The notes beneath the pieces were generated by a model, which worked only from the letters and a program-made list of their open reading frames with translations, was not told the DNA's origin and ran no database searches. DNA of 64,000 bases from Chryseobacterium sp. R2A-55. Its GTDB lineage: Bacteria > Bacteroidota > Bacteroidia > Flavobacteriales > Weeksellaceae. A program made the position numbers and the translations under genes. The stretch covers positions 434,001 to 498,000 of the forward strand of contig NZ_JACBFP010000001.1 in NCBI RefSeq assembly GCF_021401085.1, read 5' to 3'. Below, in pieces: positions 7,170 to 16,015 of this stretch (the stretch's first letter is position 1; each line of letters opens with the position of its first letter).

Positions 7170-8417
7170 ATGAAATCATTTGTAGATTATCCCCAAAATT
7201 CTGATTTTTCAATCCATAATATTCCCTTTGGTGTAGCGGTTTTTAACAAAGACTACATTGCGTGCTGCACCAGAATCGGCGATTTGGTCATTGATTTGGC
7301 CACGCTGTACGATTACGGATTTTTCGATGACATTGAAGGTCTGGACGAAAACGTGTTTGAAGCATACACCCTAAACGAATTCATCGAACTCGGAAAACCG
7401 GTCACAAACGCTGTGCGGCTGAAGCTGCAGCAGATTTTAGGTGAAGATTCCAAACTGGCCAATGACGAAAAAACGATGTCAGATTGTTTCTTTGAACTAG
7501 AACAGGTCAAAATGATGATGCCGGTGCATGTGCCGAATTACACCGATTTTTACAGCAGCATCGAGCATGCAACCAATGTGGGAAAAATGTTCCGTGACCC
7601 AGAAAATGCGCTCCTTCCAAACTGGCGGCATCTTCCGGTGGGTTATCACGGAAGGGCTTCTTCCATCGTGATTTCCGGGACAGATATTATTCGGCCGAAA
7701 GGTCAGATGAAACCACCAGGAGCTGATTCACCGGTTTTCGGCCCGTCAAAGCAGCTGGATTTCGAACTGGAAATGGCGTTCATCGTCAACAAAAATACCG
7801 AAATGGGCGAAACCATTTCCACTGCAGATGCAGAAGATGCCATTTTCGGAATGGTTTTGTTTAATGACTGGTCTGCAAGAGATATCCAAAGCTGGGAATA
7901 TGTTCCGCTCGGACCATTTTTAGGCAAAAACTTTGGCAGTTCGGTTTCTCCTTGGGTAGTGACTTTGGAAGCATTAAACCCTTTCAGAACCGCATCACCA
8001 AAGCAGGAACCGGAAGTCTTGGACTACCTTAAATTTAACGGCGACCAAAATTTCGACATCAGTTTGGAGGTTTCCATTCAACCCGAAAACGGCGAAGAAA
8101 ACCTCATCTGCAAATCCAATTTCAGGGAAATGTATTGGAATATGACTCAGCAATTGGCGCATCATACCGTGAATGGCTGCAATGTGGAAGTGGGCGACAT
8201 GTACGCTTCGGGGACCATTTCCGGGAAAGATCCAAATTCTTTCGGATCGATGCTCGAACTCACCTGGCGCGGACAAAATCCTTTGAAACTGAGCGATGGT
8301 TCCGAACGAAAATTCATTGAAGACAACGATACGGTGATCATGCGTGGTTTCGCTGAAAAAGACGGAATCCGTGTTGGTTTCGGCGAAGTGAGGGGTAAAA
8401 TCTTGCCGGCCAATTAA
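7170..8417 (+). CDS. fahA: Fumarylacetoacetase
   Basis: A 415-residue hydrolase that splits fumarylacetoacetate into fumarate and acetoacetate, the last step of tyrosine and homogentisate degradation. Family marks are DFYSSIEHATNVG (metal-binding Asp), GYHGRASSIVISG, the ELEMAFIV acidic pair and LFNDWSARDIQ with further metal ligands. The N-terminal regulatory domain is present, giving full length. It is transcribed with hpd and the secreted hypothetical gene and followed by a shared bidirectional terminator against purE. Confidence 0.95.
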   Translation: MKSFVDYPQNSDFSIHNIPFGVAVFNKDYIACCTRIGDLVIDLATLYDYGFFDDIEGLDENVFEAYTLNEFIELGKPVTNAVRLKLQQILGEDSKLANDEKTMSDCFFELEQVKMMMPVHVPNYTDFYSSIEHATNVGKMFRDPENALLPNWRHLPVGYHGRASSIVISGTDIIRPKGQMKPPGADSPVFGPSKQLDFELEMAFIVNKNTEMGETISTADAEDAIFGMVLFNDWSARDIQSWEYVPLGPFLGKNFGSSVSPWVVTLEALNPFRTASPKQEPEVLDYLKFNGDQNFDISLEVSIQPENGEENLICKSNFREMYWNMTQQLAHHTVNGCNVEVGDMYASGTISGKDPNSFGSMLELTWRGQNPLKLSDGSERKFIEDNDTVIMRGFAEKDGIRVGFGEVRGKILPAN

Positions 8418-8435
8418 TCGGCTTTACCCCTTAAT

Positions 8436-8471
8436 AAAAATCGCAACCTTTCTCCAAGATTGCGGTTTTTT
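8436..8471. terminator. Bidirectional terminator between fahA and purE
   Basis: AAAAATCGCAA and TTGCGGTTTTT form a stem with a single wobble and T-runs on both strands, placed between convergent genes. Confidence 0.75.
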
Positions 8472-8971
8472 CAGTCATAATGATTGGGATGGTTTTTCCT
8501 GATTTCATCTACCGTTCCCAAAACTTTCTCCTTTAATGAGTTTTGATAAATATCCAACTTTTTGGAAATCCCTTCATCTGAAGTTCCGAGAATTTTGGCC
8601 GCTAAAATTCCGGCATTGGCAGCACCGTTCAACGCTACAGTTGCTACCGGAATTCCGGAAGGCATCTGCAAAATCGACAGCACAGAATCCCATCCGTCAA
8701 TAGAATTTGAGGAAAGGATCGGAACGCCAATTACCGGCAAAGTGGTGCAGCTCGCCACCATTCCCGGGAGATGTGCCGCTCCTCCTGCGCCTGCAATGAT
8801 GACTTTCAAACCACGGTTTTTTGCGGATTTCGCATAATCGAACATCCTTTCCGGAGTGCGGTGTGCGGAAACAACCGTCAGTTCATAAGGAATTTCCAGA
8901 GCGTTCAAAAAATCCGCTGCCTGTTGCATGATTGCCAAATCACTTTGGCTGCCCATAATTATTCCGACCAT
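8471..8971 (-). CDS. purE: N5-carboxyaminoimidazole ribonucleotide mutase
   Basis: A 166-residue class I PurE that shifts the carboxyl of N5-CAIR to C4 to make CAIR in purine synthesis. Motifs are GSQSDL near the N-terminus (phosphate binding), SAHRTPERM with the catalytic His, and AGAGGAAHLPGMVAS. Full length. Its partner purK lies 2.8 kb away on the same strand, separated by two plus-strand transporter genes and a minus-strand CBS gene, so the usual purEK operon is split here. Confidence 0.95.
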   Translation of the reverse strand: MVGIIMGSQSDLAIMQQAADFLNALEIPYELTVVSAHRTPERMFDYAKSAKNRGLKVIIAGAGGAAHLPGMVASCTTLPVIGVPILSSNSIDGWDSVLSILQMPSGIPVATVALNGAANAGILAAKILGTSDEGISKKLDIYQNSLKEKVLGTVDEIRKNHPNHYD

Positions 8972-9102
8972 AGTTTTAGTTTAAAGCCTGTCCGTGGACT
9001 GTTGTACTTAAAATTTCAAGGTTTAAAGTTAATGAAATTTTGGGGTATTGCATTTTATTTTGCAAATCAGCCTTGACCATCGAAATTATTTAGGGCACAT
9101 CA

Positions 9103-9133
9103 TTGTCCAATCCTCCCATAAAATCTACATTTG
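9103..9133 (+). promoter_or_regulatory. Bacteroidetes-type promoter for the MFS gene
   Basis: TTG at 9103-9105, a 20-nt spacer and TACATTTG at 9126-9133 match the TTG / TAnnTTTG pattern. The element lies inside the upstream extension of the longest reading frame, which argues for the ATG at 9165. Confidence 0.65.
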
Positions 9134-9164
9134 CAAATATTTTCTGAACCTCCACGACTCGTTT

Positions 9165-10376
9165 ATGCTCCATAAAATTCTCAAAACTTACCACACTGCT
9201 TTCAGCGGATTGAGCAGGGAAAGCTGGATGCTTTCTTTGGTGATGCTCATCAACAGAATGGGAACCATGGCAGCGGTTTTCATGAGTGTTTACGTGACCA
9301 AAATCTTCGGGCGAAGTCTTGCTGATGCAGGTTTGGTGATTACGCTTTTCGGAGTGGGGGCAGTTTTGGGTTCTTTGTCGAGTGCTTTTATGATGAAGAA
9401 AATGGGATTTCGATCCGTGCAGATTCTCATGAGTCTATCCACCGGAATTCTGTTTATTTTCTTCGGACAGATCACGAATTTCAATTTGCTCTGCGTTTTT
9501 GCAGTGCTCATAGGATTGGTCAGTGAAGCGTTTCGGCCGGCAAACTTCACGGCAATTGCCTATTATGCAAAACCCGAAATGATTACCAAGTCTTATTCGC
9601 TGAACCGTTTTGCGGTCAATCTTGGAATGGGATTGGGAACTGCGGTGGGCGGAATTCTGGCGGCAATGGATTACCATCTTTTATTTTTCGTGGAGGGAGT
9701 TACCAATATCATGGTGGGGATTTTGATCCTGTTCCTCCTTCCAAAAATCAATTTCCATAAAAAAAGTGTCACTGAAAAACTCACCCAAAAAGCAAAATCC
9801 CCATGGAAAGACACCCTTTATATAAAGTTTTTGTTCCTGATTTTGATCTACATATCGTGTTTTTTGGTGGTTTTCAAACTGGTACCGGTTTTCTGGAAAG
9901 ACATTCAGCATATTGACGAATCCTTGGCAGGAAGTATTTTGGGGCTGAACGGCATCCTGATTGCGATTTTCGAAATGGTTTTGGTACAGCACCTGCAAAC
10001 CCGGAAAAAGGAAATTATCTACATTTATGCGGGAATCTTCATTGCCGCAATCGGATTTGCCTTATTCCTGTTTCCACTGGTTTCCGTGGTGGTTTCAGCA
10101 GTGGTTGCCATTATTTTCATTACCTTGAGCGAAATGCTTGCTTTGCCGTTTATCAACACCTTTGTTGTATTGAGAGCCGGTGAAGAAAATCGTGCGAGTT
10201 ACGCATCGGCTTATACTTTTACCTGGTCGCTTTCGGGCATTATTGCTCCTGCAGGAGGCGCTTTCGTGGCGGATCATTTTGGATATAACACCTTATGGAT
10301 CGTCTTAATTTTGCTGTGTATTATTTCGGCGATTGGAATCAAATCCCTTTCAAACCGACAAAAATTGGATTTCTAA
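9165..10376 (+). CDS. MFS transporter
   Basis: A 403-residue major facilitator permease with about 12 hydrophobic segments. The frame is open from 9048, but the start at 9165 (MLHKILKTYHTAFSGL) lies downstream of a good promoter and gives the usual short cytosolic N-terminus. RMGTMAAVFMSVYVTKIFGRS and GAVLGSLSSAFMMKKMGFRS match the first-half MFS signature with its conserved loop 2-3. It resembles drug-efflux-like DHA1 permeases, but the substrate is not known. The EamA gene starts directly after the stop, so the two are co-transcribed. Confidence 0.82.
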   Translation: MLHKILKTYHTAFSGLSRESWMLSLVMLINRMGTMAAVFMSVYVTKIFGRSLADAGLVITLFGVGAVLGSLSSAFMMKKMGFRSVQILMSLSTGILFIFFGQITNFNLLCVFAVLIGLVSEAFRPANFTAIAYYAKPEMITKSYSLNRFAVNLGMGLGTAVGGILAAMDYHLLFFVEGVTNIMVGILILFLLPKINFHKKSVTEKLTQKAKSPWKDTLYIKFLFLILIYISCFLVVFKLVPVFWKDIQHIDESLAGSILGLNGILIAIFEMVLVQHLQTRKKEIIYIYAGIFIAAIGFALFLFPLVSVVVSAVVAIIFITLSEMLALPFINTFVVLRAGEENRASYASAYTFTWSLSGIIAPAGGAFVADHFGYNTLWIVLILLCIISAIGIKSLSNRQKLDF

Positions 10377-10377
10377 A

Positions 10378-11277
10378 ATGTTTAAGGATTTAAAGCTCAT
10401 TTTCGCAATACTCACGGTAGGGATTGTTTGGGGAACCACATTTTTGGGAATCCGAATCGCGGTGGAGAGCATTCCGCCCTGGTTTGTTGCCGGAATCCGG
10501 CAGTTGGTAGCAGCGGTTTTATTATTGCTGATTCTTCTCTACAACAAGGAATTAAAGTGGATCGGCTGGAAAAATTTTAGAATTCAGATTCTTTTTTCAA
10601 TGCTGATGCTCATTGTGGCCAATGGAATGACCACCGTTGCTGAGGAACATATCAGCAGCAGTTTGGCTTCGCTGATTACGGCGTCGTCACCCATCATGAT
10701 TTTTATCGGAAGCATATTTATCGGTCTCGAAAAATTTACGTTCCGCTCGCTTTTGGGGATTATTTTAGGTTTCGGCGGAATTGTCTTAATCTTTAAAGAC
10801 GGACTTCATGATTTGGCAAACCCGAATTACCTTTGGGGACTGGTTGCCATTTTCATTGGAGTGGTGGGTTGGTCTTTAGGTTCCATTTTCACCAAGAAAC
10901 TCAACCTTCAACATCAGAACATCTCCCTGAATTTATTTTACCAGTTTTCAGTGGCCGCAATAATCCAAATTATTTTCGGCTTTTTATTTTCAAAGGAAAT
11001 CATCGTTTCTCAGTGGACTTTGAAAAGTTTTGCCGCAATGGTCTATCTCGGAATTTTTGGCTCGGTTGCCGCCTATTTTGCATTTCACTATGCCTTGAAA
11101 AAAGTCTCGCCGACGCAAATATCATTGCTTTCATATATAAATACGATTATTGCAATTTTCCTGGGATGGCTTGTTCTGAACGAGAAAATTTCCGCAGAAT
11201 TCCTCGCTTCCACGGTGATGATTATTTTAGGCGTTTTTATGACGAACTATAAAAAAGAGATGTTCAGGAAAGGGTGA
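10378..11277 (+). CDS. EamA/DMT-family transporter
   Basis: A 299-residue integral membrane protein made of two EamA repeats of five helices each: first repeat about 5-135 (WGTTFLGIRIAVESIPPW early), second about 150-290 (GWSLGSIFTKKL, SYINTIIAIFLGWLVLNEKIS). The ATG at 10378 starts 1 nt after the MFS stop codon, so I prefer it over the longer overlapping frame from 10333. Members export metabolites or amino acids; the substrate here is unknown. Confidence 0.85.
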   Translation: MFKDLKLIFAILTVGIVWGTTFLGIRIAVESIPPWFVAGIRQLVAAVLLLLILLYNKELKWIGWKNFRIQILFSMLMLIVANGMTTVAEEHISSSLASLITASSPIMIFIGSIFIGLEKFTFRSLLGIILGFGGIVLIFKDGLHDLANPNYLWGLVAIFIGVVGWSLGSIFTKKLNLQHQNISLNLFYQFSVAAIIQIIFGFLFSKEIIVSQWTLKSFAAMVYLGIFGSVAAYFAFHYALKKVSPTQISLLSYINTIIAIFLGWLVLNEKISAEFLASTVMIILGVFMTNYKKEMFRKG

Positions 11278-11319
11278 AGATTGGCGAGCTGACCGACAGA
11301 CGGGCTTTCCAAATCAAAA

Positions 11320-11751
11320 CTATCCTTGGATATAATTCTGCAAATACTTCACCAAATCCTTCTGCTGATGAACTTGCTCGCGAATCAGGTCTTTGATGGA
11401 AATCACTCCGAGCATTTTTCCCTCATCTGTAACGGGAAGATATTGCACATTGCAATCGGACATTGTTTTCATGCAGAACTCCAGAGAATCCAGCAATTTG
11501 AGTTGCGGTAAATCGGTGGTCATCACGTCCTTTACTTTCGTGTCATGGGAATGGCGGTTTTTAAGGATGACGTTTCGGGAATAATTTCTCTCGGTAAAAA
11601 TTCCAAGGTAACCCGTGGAATCCTGCACCACGATGGAGCCCACATTTTTGTCGGCCATCATCCGAAGTGCTTCTAAAACAGTTTGTTCCGGCTCAATCGT
11701 GAGGTGATTGAAGCCTCCTTTTCGGGCGAAAATTGTAGCAACGTTACTCAT
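11320..11751 (-). CDS. CBS-domain pair protein
   Basis: A 143-residue stand-alone protein with two CBS motifs: about 10-65 (TVLEALRMMADKNVGSIVV, GYLGIFTERNYSR) and 75-130 (KDVMTTDL, CMKTMSDCNVQYLPVTDEGKMLGVISIKDL). CBS pairs bind adenosine nucleotides and usually sense energy state. There is no fused catalytic domain. The gene sits next to purK on the same strand with 63 bp between. Confidence 0.88.
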   Translation of the reverse strand: MSNVATIFARKGGFNHLTIEPEQTVLEALRMMADKNVGSIVVQDSTGYLGIFTERNYSRNVILKNRHSHDTKVKDVMTTDLPQLKLLDSLEFCMKTMSDCNVQYLPVTDEGKMLGVISIKDLIREQVHQQKDLVKYLQNYIQG

Positions 11752-11814
11752 GGCAAAAATATTTGTACGTTAAAGTTACTACAAATTTTTAAATGAAAAA
11801 ATCCAGGAACAATC

Positions 11815-12921
11815 CTACGAAATCACCTTCACCAAAGATTTTATGTGGATAAGCTTCTCCAAAAGTGCTTCCCGGGAATCCGCCAAAACATTGATGTGTC
11901 CCATTTTTCGGCCAGGTTTGGTCTCGGTTTTTCCGTAAAGGTGGACATAGGTTTTCGGGAGTTTTAAGACTTCGTCTATTCCTTCATACTTCACCTTCCC
12001 GCGAAAATTCTCTTCGCCCACCAGATTCAACATTCCGGAAAAACACGTTGCTTCTGTATCTGCAAGCGGAAGATTTTTCAGCACCCGATAAAACTGTTCA
12101 AACTGCGAATTGGCGTTTCCTTCCTGGGTTTGGTGTCCGGAATTGTGGAGTCGCGGTGCGGTTTCATTCACCCAAACTTTTCCCGCTTTGTCCAGGAATA
12201 ATTCTATTGCGAAAAGTCCCGGAGAATCTGCGGCTTGGATGAACTGACCGGCAATTTTGTGGATTTGATCCTGAACATCATTCGAAATATCTGCCGGACA
12301 GATATTAAAATCGAGTAAATTCAGTTTCGGATCAGCAACCATTTCGGTGACGGGAAAGGTTTTGGTTTCTCCGTTTTCATTTTTAGCCACGATGATTGAG
12401 AGTTCCTTTTCAATATCCACCAAATTCTCCAAAACCGACGGAACGTTCCATAATTTTGCCAAATCTTCTTTGGTTTTAATCACCTGCACTCCTTTTCCAT
12501 CATACCCACCTGTATTCATTTTCTGCACGAAAGGCAAAGGAAAACTGCACTCTGATTTGTTTTGAATAATTTGAAAGTCAGGACTTGGAATCCCGTGTTT
12601 TTTGTAGAATTCCTTCTGAAGGATTTTTTGCTGGATGGTTTCAATAATTTCAGGACTTGGGATGACCTTGATGCCACATTTCTGCAATTCCAAAAGCGCA
12701 TCCACATTCACATGCTCAATCTCGATGGACACCACATCCTTGCCTTTTCCGAAATCGAAAACCTGATCATATTCATTGAAATTTCCCTGGGTGAAATCTG
12801 AGATTCCGGCACACGGTGCATCTTCTGACGGATCTATGGTAAACCATTCGTCGTCATAGTTCAATGCGTTTTGAATGAGCATTCTTCCGAGCTGTCCGCC
12901 GCCGAGGATTCCGATTTTCAT
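11815..12921 (-). CDS. purK: 5-(Carboxyamino)imidazole ribonucleotide synthase
   Basis: A 368-residue ATP-grasp enzyme that makes N5-CAIR from AIR, bicarbonate and ATP, feeding PurE. Marks are GILGGGQLGRMLIQNA at the N-terminus, the ATP-grasp glycine loop MNTGGYDGKGVQVI near 135, and NETAPRLHNSGHQTQEG near 260 with the metal-binding Glu and Asn. The C-terminal domain with HLYGKTETKPGRKMGH is complete. A VOC-family gene lies 53 bp upstream on the same strand. Confidence 0.95.
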   Translation of the reverse strand: MKIGILGGGQLGRMLIQNALNYDDEWFTIDPSEDAPCAGISDFTQGNFNEYDQVFDFGKGKDVVSIEIEHVNVDALLELQKCGIKVIPSPEIIETIQQKILQKEFYKKHGIPSPDFQIIQNKSECSFPLPFVQKMNTGGYDGKGVQVIKTKEDLAKLWNVPSVLENLVDIEKELSIIVAKNENGETKTFPVTEMVADPKLNLLDFNICPADISNDVQDQIHKIAGQFIQAADSPGLFAIELFLDKAGKVWVNETAPRLHNSGHQTQEGNANSQFEQFYRVLKNLPLADTEATCFSGMLNLVGEENFRGKVKYEGIDEVLKLPKTYVHLYGKTETKPGRKMGHINVLADSREALLEKLIHIKSLVKVIS

Positions 12922-12974
12922 GTATTTTTTGTTTTGATTATTTTGATTTGAACAGGTTATGACCTCTCCCTTTG

Positions 12975-13358
12975 CTATTGTTCATAAAATTCCAAAGGCA
13001 AATCATCCGGATCATTGGTGAAGAAAAATTTCTTGCCGGTGAATTCATCTGTCCGGATTTCTTCACACTCCAAACCTTTTTGCATGAATTCGCTTCTCTT
13101 TTCTTCCACACTTTCCACTGAAAAAGCCAAATGTCTTAAACCGCAACTTTCTGGTCCGGATGGTCTTTTCGGAGGATTTGGAAAGGAAAAAAGTTCAATC
13201 ACATAGTGTTCGCCAATTCCCAAATCGAGTTTCCAGGAATCCCTTTCATTCCGGTACACTTCACGTAGAATTTTTAAGCCTAAAATATCGGTGTAGAATT
13301 TTTTCGACACTTCGTACCGGGAGCAGATGATTGCGATATGATGAATCTTCAATTCCAT
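12975..13358 (-). CDS. VOC-family (glyoxalase-like) protein
   Basis: A 127-residue single VOC domain: LKIHHIAIICSRYEVSKKFYTDILG opening strand and helix, RHLAFSVESVEE at the second half, LPLEFYEQ end. Candidate metal residues are His6, His86-type in LRHLAF and Glu near the C-terminus. It resembles SMU1112c/GloA2-like proteins whose substrates are mostly unknown. It is probably co-transcribed with purK. Confidence 0.8.
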   Translation of the reverse strand: MELKIHHIAIICSRYEVSKKFYTDILGLKILREVYRNERDSWKLDLGIGEHYVIELFSFPNPPKRPSGPESCGLRHLAFSVESVEEKRSEFMQKGLECEEIRTDEFTGKKFFFTNDPDDLPLEFYEQ

Positions 13359-13418
13359 TTATTAATAAAGAAGAATTAAGAACTAATAATGGCTTCATAA
13401 CTCATTCCAAATAAGGAA

Positions 13419-14402
13419 TCAGTCATTCCGCTGCTCGCACCGGAGATTTTTCAGAATCGCTTCGGACTTCAGTTCGGTTTCACGCCACTCTTTTTCCGGT
13501 GAACTTTCTGCCGTGATTCCGCCACCGACATAAATCAGAGCCGCATTTGAAAAAAACTCAGCACAGCGCAAATTTACGAAATATTGCACGTTTTCGGGGG
13601 TTTCCACCTTGATATGACCTGCATAAAAATTCCTCGGGTGTTGCTCAAAACGCTCAATTGCCATTTTGCAGAAATCCTTGGGAATTCCGCAAACGGCGGG
13701 AGTTGGATGAAGTTCAGAGATGATTTCGTCAAGATTTTCGGGTTTTATTTTTGCCTTAAAATCTGTTCGAAGATGTTTGATATTCCCGGAAACATGGTCA
13801 TAAGTGGCTGATTGTTCCACATTTTCGGAATACCTTCCAACAATATTTTTAATGAAATCGGTGACCGGTTTTTGTTCTTCGATTTCTTTTTCAGTCCAGG
13901 TTTCTTCGTTGGGAAGGGTTCCCGCCAAACTCATGGTTTCAAATTCAGAAGTGGATGGCTGGAATTTACCTAAAAGCTCAGAGAAAGCTCCCATCCAGCA
14001 TTTTGTATCCTTGACAAAAAAATAGACGAAGGCGTTTGGATAAGAGGCACACAAGTTGAGAAAAGTTTCGGAAAGGTTTATTTTTTCCACTTCAAAACTG
14101 ATCAGTTTCCGCCTTGAAATCACCAGTTTTGAAAGTTGGTGTTCTTTGATAAACCGGATGACCTGTTCCAATTTTTCTTGATATTCGGATGAACTTTCTT
14201 CCTTAAAATCCAAAAGTTCCGCTTTCAGGGAATCTGAAAAAACAGGTTTTTCCCTGAAAGCTTCCAGTGAAATGTTCTCTATTTTTCCCTTGAATTCAAG
14301 CGTATCACTTTCGTCAAAAGAAACGAAAGAAACGGATTCTTGCCCGGATTTTTCGTTCAGGGTACAAATGGATTCTGAAAATGGAAACCGGAAATAAATC
14401 AT
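13419..14402 (-). CDS. menF: Isochorismate synthase
   Basis: A 327-residue chorismate-utilising enzyme that forms isochorismate, the entry step of menaquinone synthesis. The C-terminal chorismate-binding domain has KLVISRRKLISF, MSLAGTLPNE, ELHPTPAVCGIPKDF, FYAGHIKVE and YVGGGITAESSPEKEW, with the Glu residues that hold Mg. It is shorter than E. coli MenF because the N-terminal subdomain is reduced, as in other Bacteroidota. Another isochorismate role (siderophore) is possible, but the adjacent hotdog thioesterase favours menaquinone. Confidence 0.88.
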   Translation of the reverse strand: MIYFRFPFSESICTLNEKSGQESVSFVSFDESDTLEFKGKIENISLEAFREKPVFSDSLKAELLDFKEESSSEYQEKLEQVIRFIKEHQLSKLVISRRKLISFEVEKINLSETFLNLCASYPNAFVYFFVKDTKCWMGAFSELLGKFQPSTSEFETMSLAGTLPNEETWTEKEIEEQKPVTDFIKNIVGRYSENVEQSATYDHVSGNIKHLRTDFKAKIKPENLDEIISELHPTPAVCGIPKDFCKMAIERFEQHPRNFYAGHIKVETPENVQYFVNLRCAEFFSNAALIYVGGGITAESSPEKEWRETELKSEAILKNLRCEQRND

Positions 14403-14462
14403 TTTGATTTTATACTTGCTTTTCTTAGGATAACTGCACTACACGGTAAACCTCCGTCACCT

Positions 14463-14891
14463 TTACTCGGGTTTCGGTATGATATTGTTCGTCATCGTGG
14501 TGTGATTGATGAGCTTTCCCTTCTCGTCACGAATCTCGATTTCCGAAACATGCATTGTGTTGCCTTTGCGGATGAAACGTGCGGTTCCCGTCACAGTTCC
14601 TTCCTTCTTACTCCGAAGGTGATTGGAGTTAATATTGGTTCCTACCGGGACCACTTTTTCGGTATCCACATGCAGAACCGAAAGACAGGAACCCAAAGTT
14701 TCCGCCAAAACGCAGCTTGCACCGCCGTGCAGAATTCCGTAGGGTTGGTGAACTTTGGGAGTTACAGGCATGGTCGCGGTTAAAGATTCTTCCGTAACAT
14801 CCGTGAAAATGATGTCCAGAAATTTCGCCATGTTTTCTTTCCCCCAATTATTGAGTCGATCTAAAATCTGTTCTTTATTGTTAAAATTCAT
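14463..14891 (-). CDS. menI: Hotdog-fold thioesterase, likely DHNA-CoA hydrolase
   Basis: A 142-residue PaaI/MenI-type hotdog protein with the HGGASCVLAETLGS helix (catalytic Glu/Asp position) at about 55-68 and the NSNHLRSKKEG segment typical of 1,4-dihydroxy-2-naphthoyl-CoA thioesterases. It lies 60 bp upstream of isochorismate synthase on the same strand. The general thioesterase call is firm; assignment to menaquinone synthesis rests on context. Confidence 0.75.
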   Translation of the reverse strand: MNFNNKEQILDRLNNWGKENMAKFLDIIFTDVTEESLTATMPVTPKVHQPYGILHGGASCVLAETLGSCLSVLHVDTEKVVPVGTNINSNHLRSKKEGTVTGTARFIRKGNTMHVSEIEIRDEKGKLINHTTMTNNIIPKPE

Positions 14892-15009
14892 TGGTTTTTG
14901 TATGATTTGTGGACAAATTCGTGACTAGTCCTTAGACGATCGTGTTGGTTGACTGATCACTTCAATCCCTGTTCAAGAAAATAAGCGATGCGAGTTTCAT
15001 AATTAATTA

Positions 15010-15606
15010 TCAATAGATCGAAGGATTCCAGTTTTCAGGAATTTTCGGCTGAACATCGAATTTCACGTAATAATCTTGGATTTCCTTCATTAATTCCTCA
15101 TAAGTTTCGGATGCGATTTTTTCATAAGGGATGAGGTAACCAAGATTGATGACTTTTCGTTTGAAATCACCAGCTGCAAGCACAATCGGCACTTTAGCTG
15201 CTAAAGCCATGTGATAAAATCCTTTTCGCCATTTTGGGACCCAGCTTCTGGTTCCTTCCGGCGTGATGACCAAGCTAAAATCTTCTTTTTCGAATTGCTT
15301 TGCCACGAAATTCACAAGGTCATTTTTCTGGGAGCGGTCAATTCCAATGCCGCCAATTGCTTTCACAATGCCACCGTACCAAGCTTTGGTATGGGCATCT
15401 TTAATGATCACTTTTAAGGGTTTTCCCAACGACCAATAGGCAAGATTCCCCAAAAGGTATTCGCTATTGTGTGTATGCGGCGCTACAACAAGGATACACC
15501 GGTTCAGATTATCTACATCGCCCTGTAGAACCACTTTCCATCCGATAATTTTCAGGATGAGTTTTGCAAGTATTTTTTTCATAGTCCATAAAAAAGGCAT
15601 AACCAA
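15010..15606 (-). CDS. PlsC-like 1-acylglycerol-3-phosphate acyltransferase family protein
   Basis: A 198-residue membrane-associated acyltransferase. Block I reads PHTHNSEYL, i.e. H-x4-E instead of the usual H-x4-D; block III is TPEGTRSWVPKWRKGFYHMA. The N-terminus is hydrophobic. The frame opens with MVMPFLWTMKKILAK; the internal Met before KKIL may be the true start. The family transfers acyl chains to glycerol-phosphate or related acceptors; the substrate here is unknown, and the Glu in block I is unusual but may keep the charge relay. Confidence 0.8.
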   Translation of the reverse strand: MVMPFLWTMKKILAKLILKIIGWKVVLQGDVDNLNRCILVVAPHTHNSEYLLGNLAYWSLGKPLKVIIKDAHTKAWYGGIVKAIGGIGIDRSQKNDLVNFVAKQFEKEDFSLVITPEGTRSWVPKWRKGFYHMALAAKVPIVLAAGDFKRKVINLGYLIPYEKIASETYEELMKEIQDYYVKFDVQPKIPENWNPSIY

Positions 15607-15994
15607 ACCGAATTGATTATACCCTACAAATATATTGAATTAATATGCTAACTAAAATAAACTGCTGATGAAATCTATGATTTTCACTGCGATTTCTATG
15701 ACAAACTGTACCATGACTATAAAGTTTTAAGACAAAAAAAATGATCTGATAAAACTGCAACACGAAATTATACTTTTTAAGACAGGAGACCGAATTTTGA
15801 ATGTTAAATTTTCTTTAAAGTTTTCCGGAAATCACCTTAAAAAATCACCCACACCTTCCATAGCTTGAAAAAAAGACCAAGACCAAAACCAGAAAAAACG
15901 TGGAACCATGATTAAATCGCGGTTTAGCCACTAATTACTACATGACAATAAATTGTTAATATTCTTTACGATTTATCAATAAAATATTACATTT
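15607..15994. other. Intergenic region before the giant secreted protein
   Basis: About 390 bp between divergent genes. It holds the putative 20-residue peptide on the minus strand and, at 15988, a -7-like element for the following gene. I see no RNA gene or strong hairpin in the rest. Confidence 0.5.
15652..15714 (-). CDS. Possible 20-residue amphipathic peptide
   Basis: ATG to TAG with the peptide beginning MVQFVIEIAVK and ending DFISSLF. Polar residues at 3, 7, 11, 14 and 17-18 alternate with hydrophobic ones at helical spacing, so the peptide would be a strongly amphipathic helix. This is the pattern of small membrane-active peptides (type I toxins, PSM-like). No clear promoter was found. 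Such a short frame can occur by chance. Confidence 0.3.
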   Translation of the reverse strand: MVQFVIEIAVKIIDFISSLF

Positions 15995-15995
15995 G
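15988..15995 (+). promoter_or_regulatory. -7 element for the T9SS protein gene
   Basis: TACATTTG fits TAnnTTTG. It overlaps the GTG at 15995, so that GTG cannot be the translation start if this promoter is used; the ATG at 16016 is then the start. No good -33 TTG was seen at standard spacing. Confidence 0.45.
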
Positions 15996-16015
15996 TGAAG
16001 AATTTTAATATCAGA

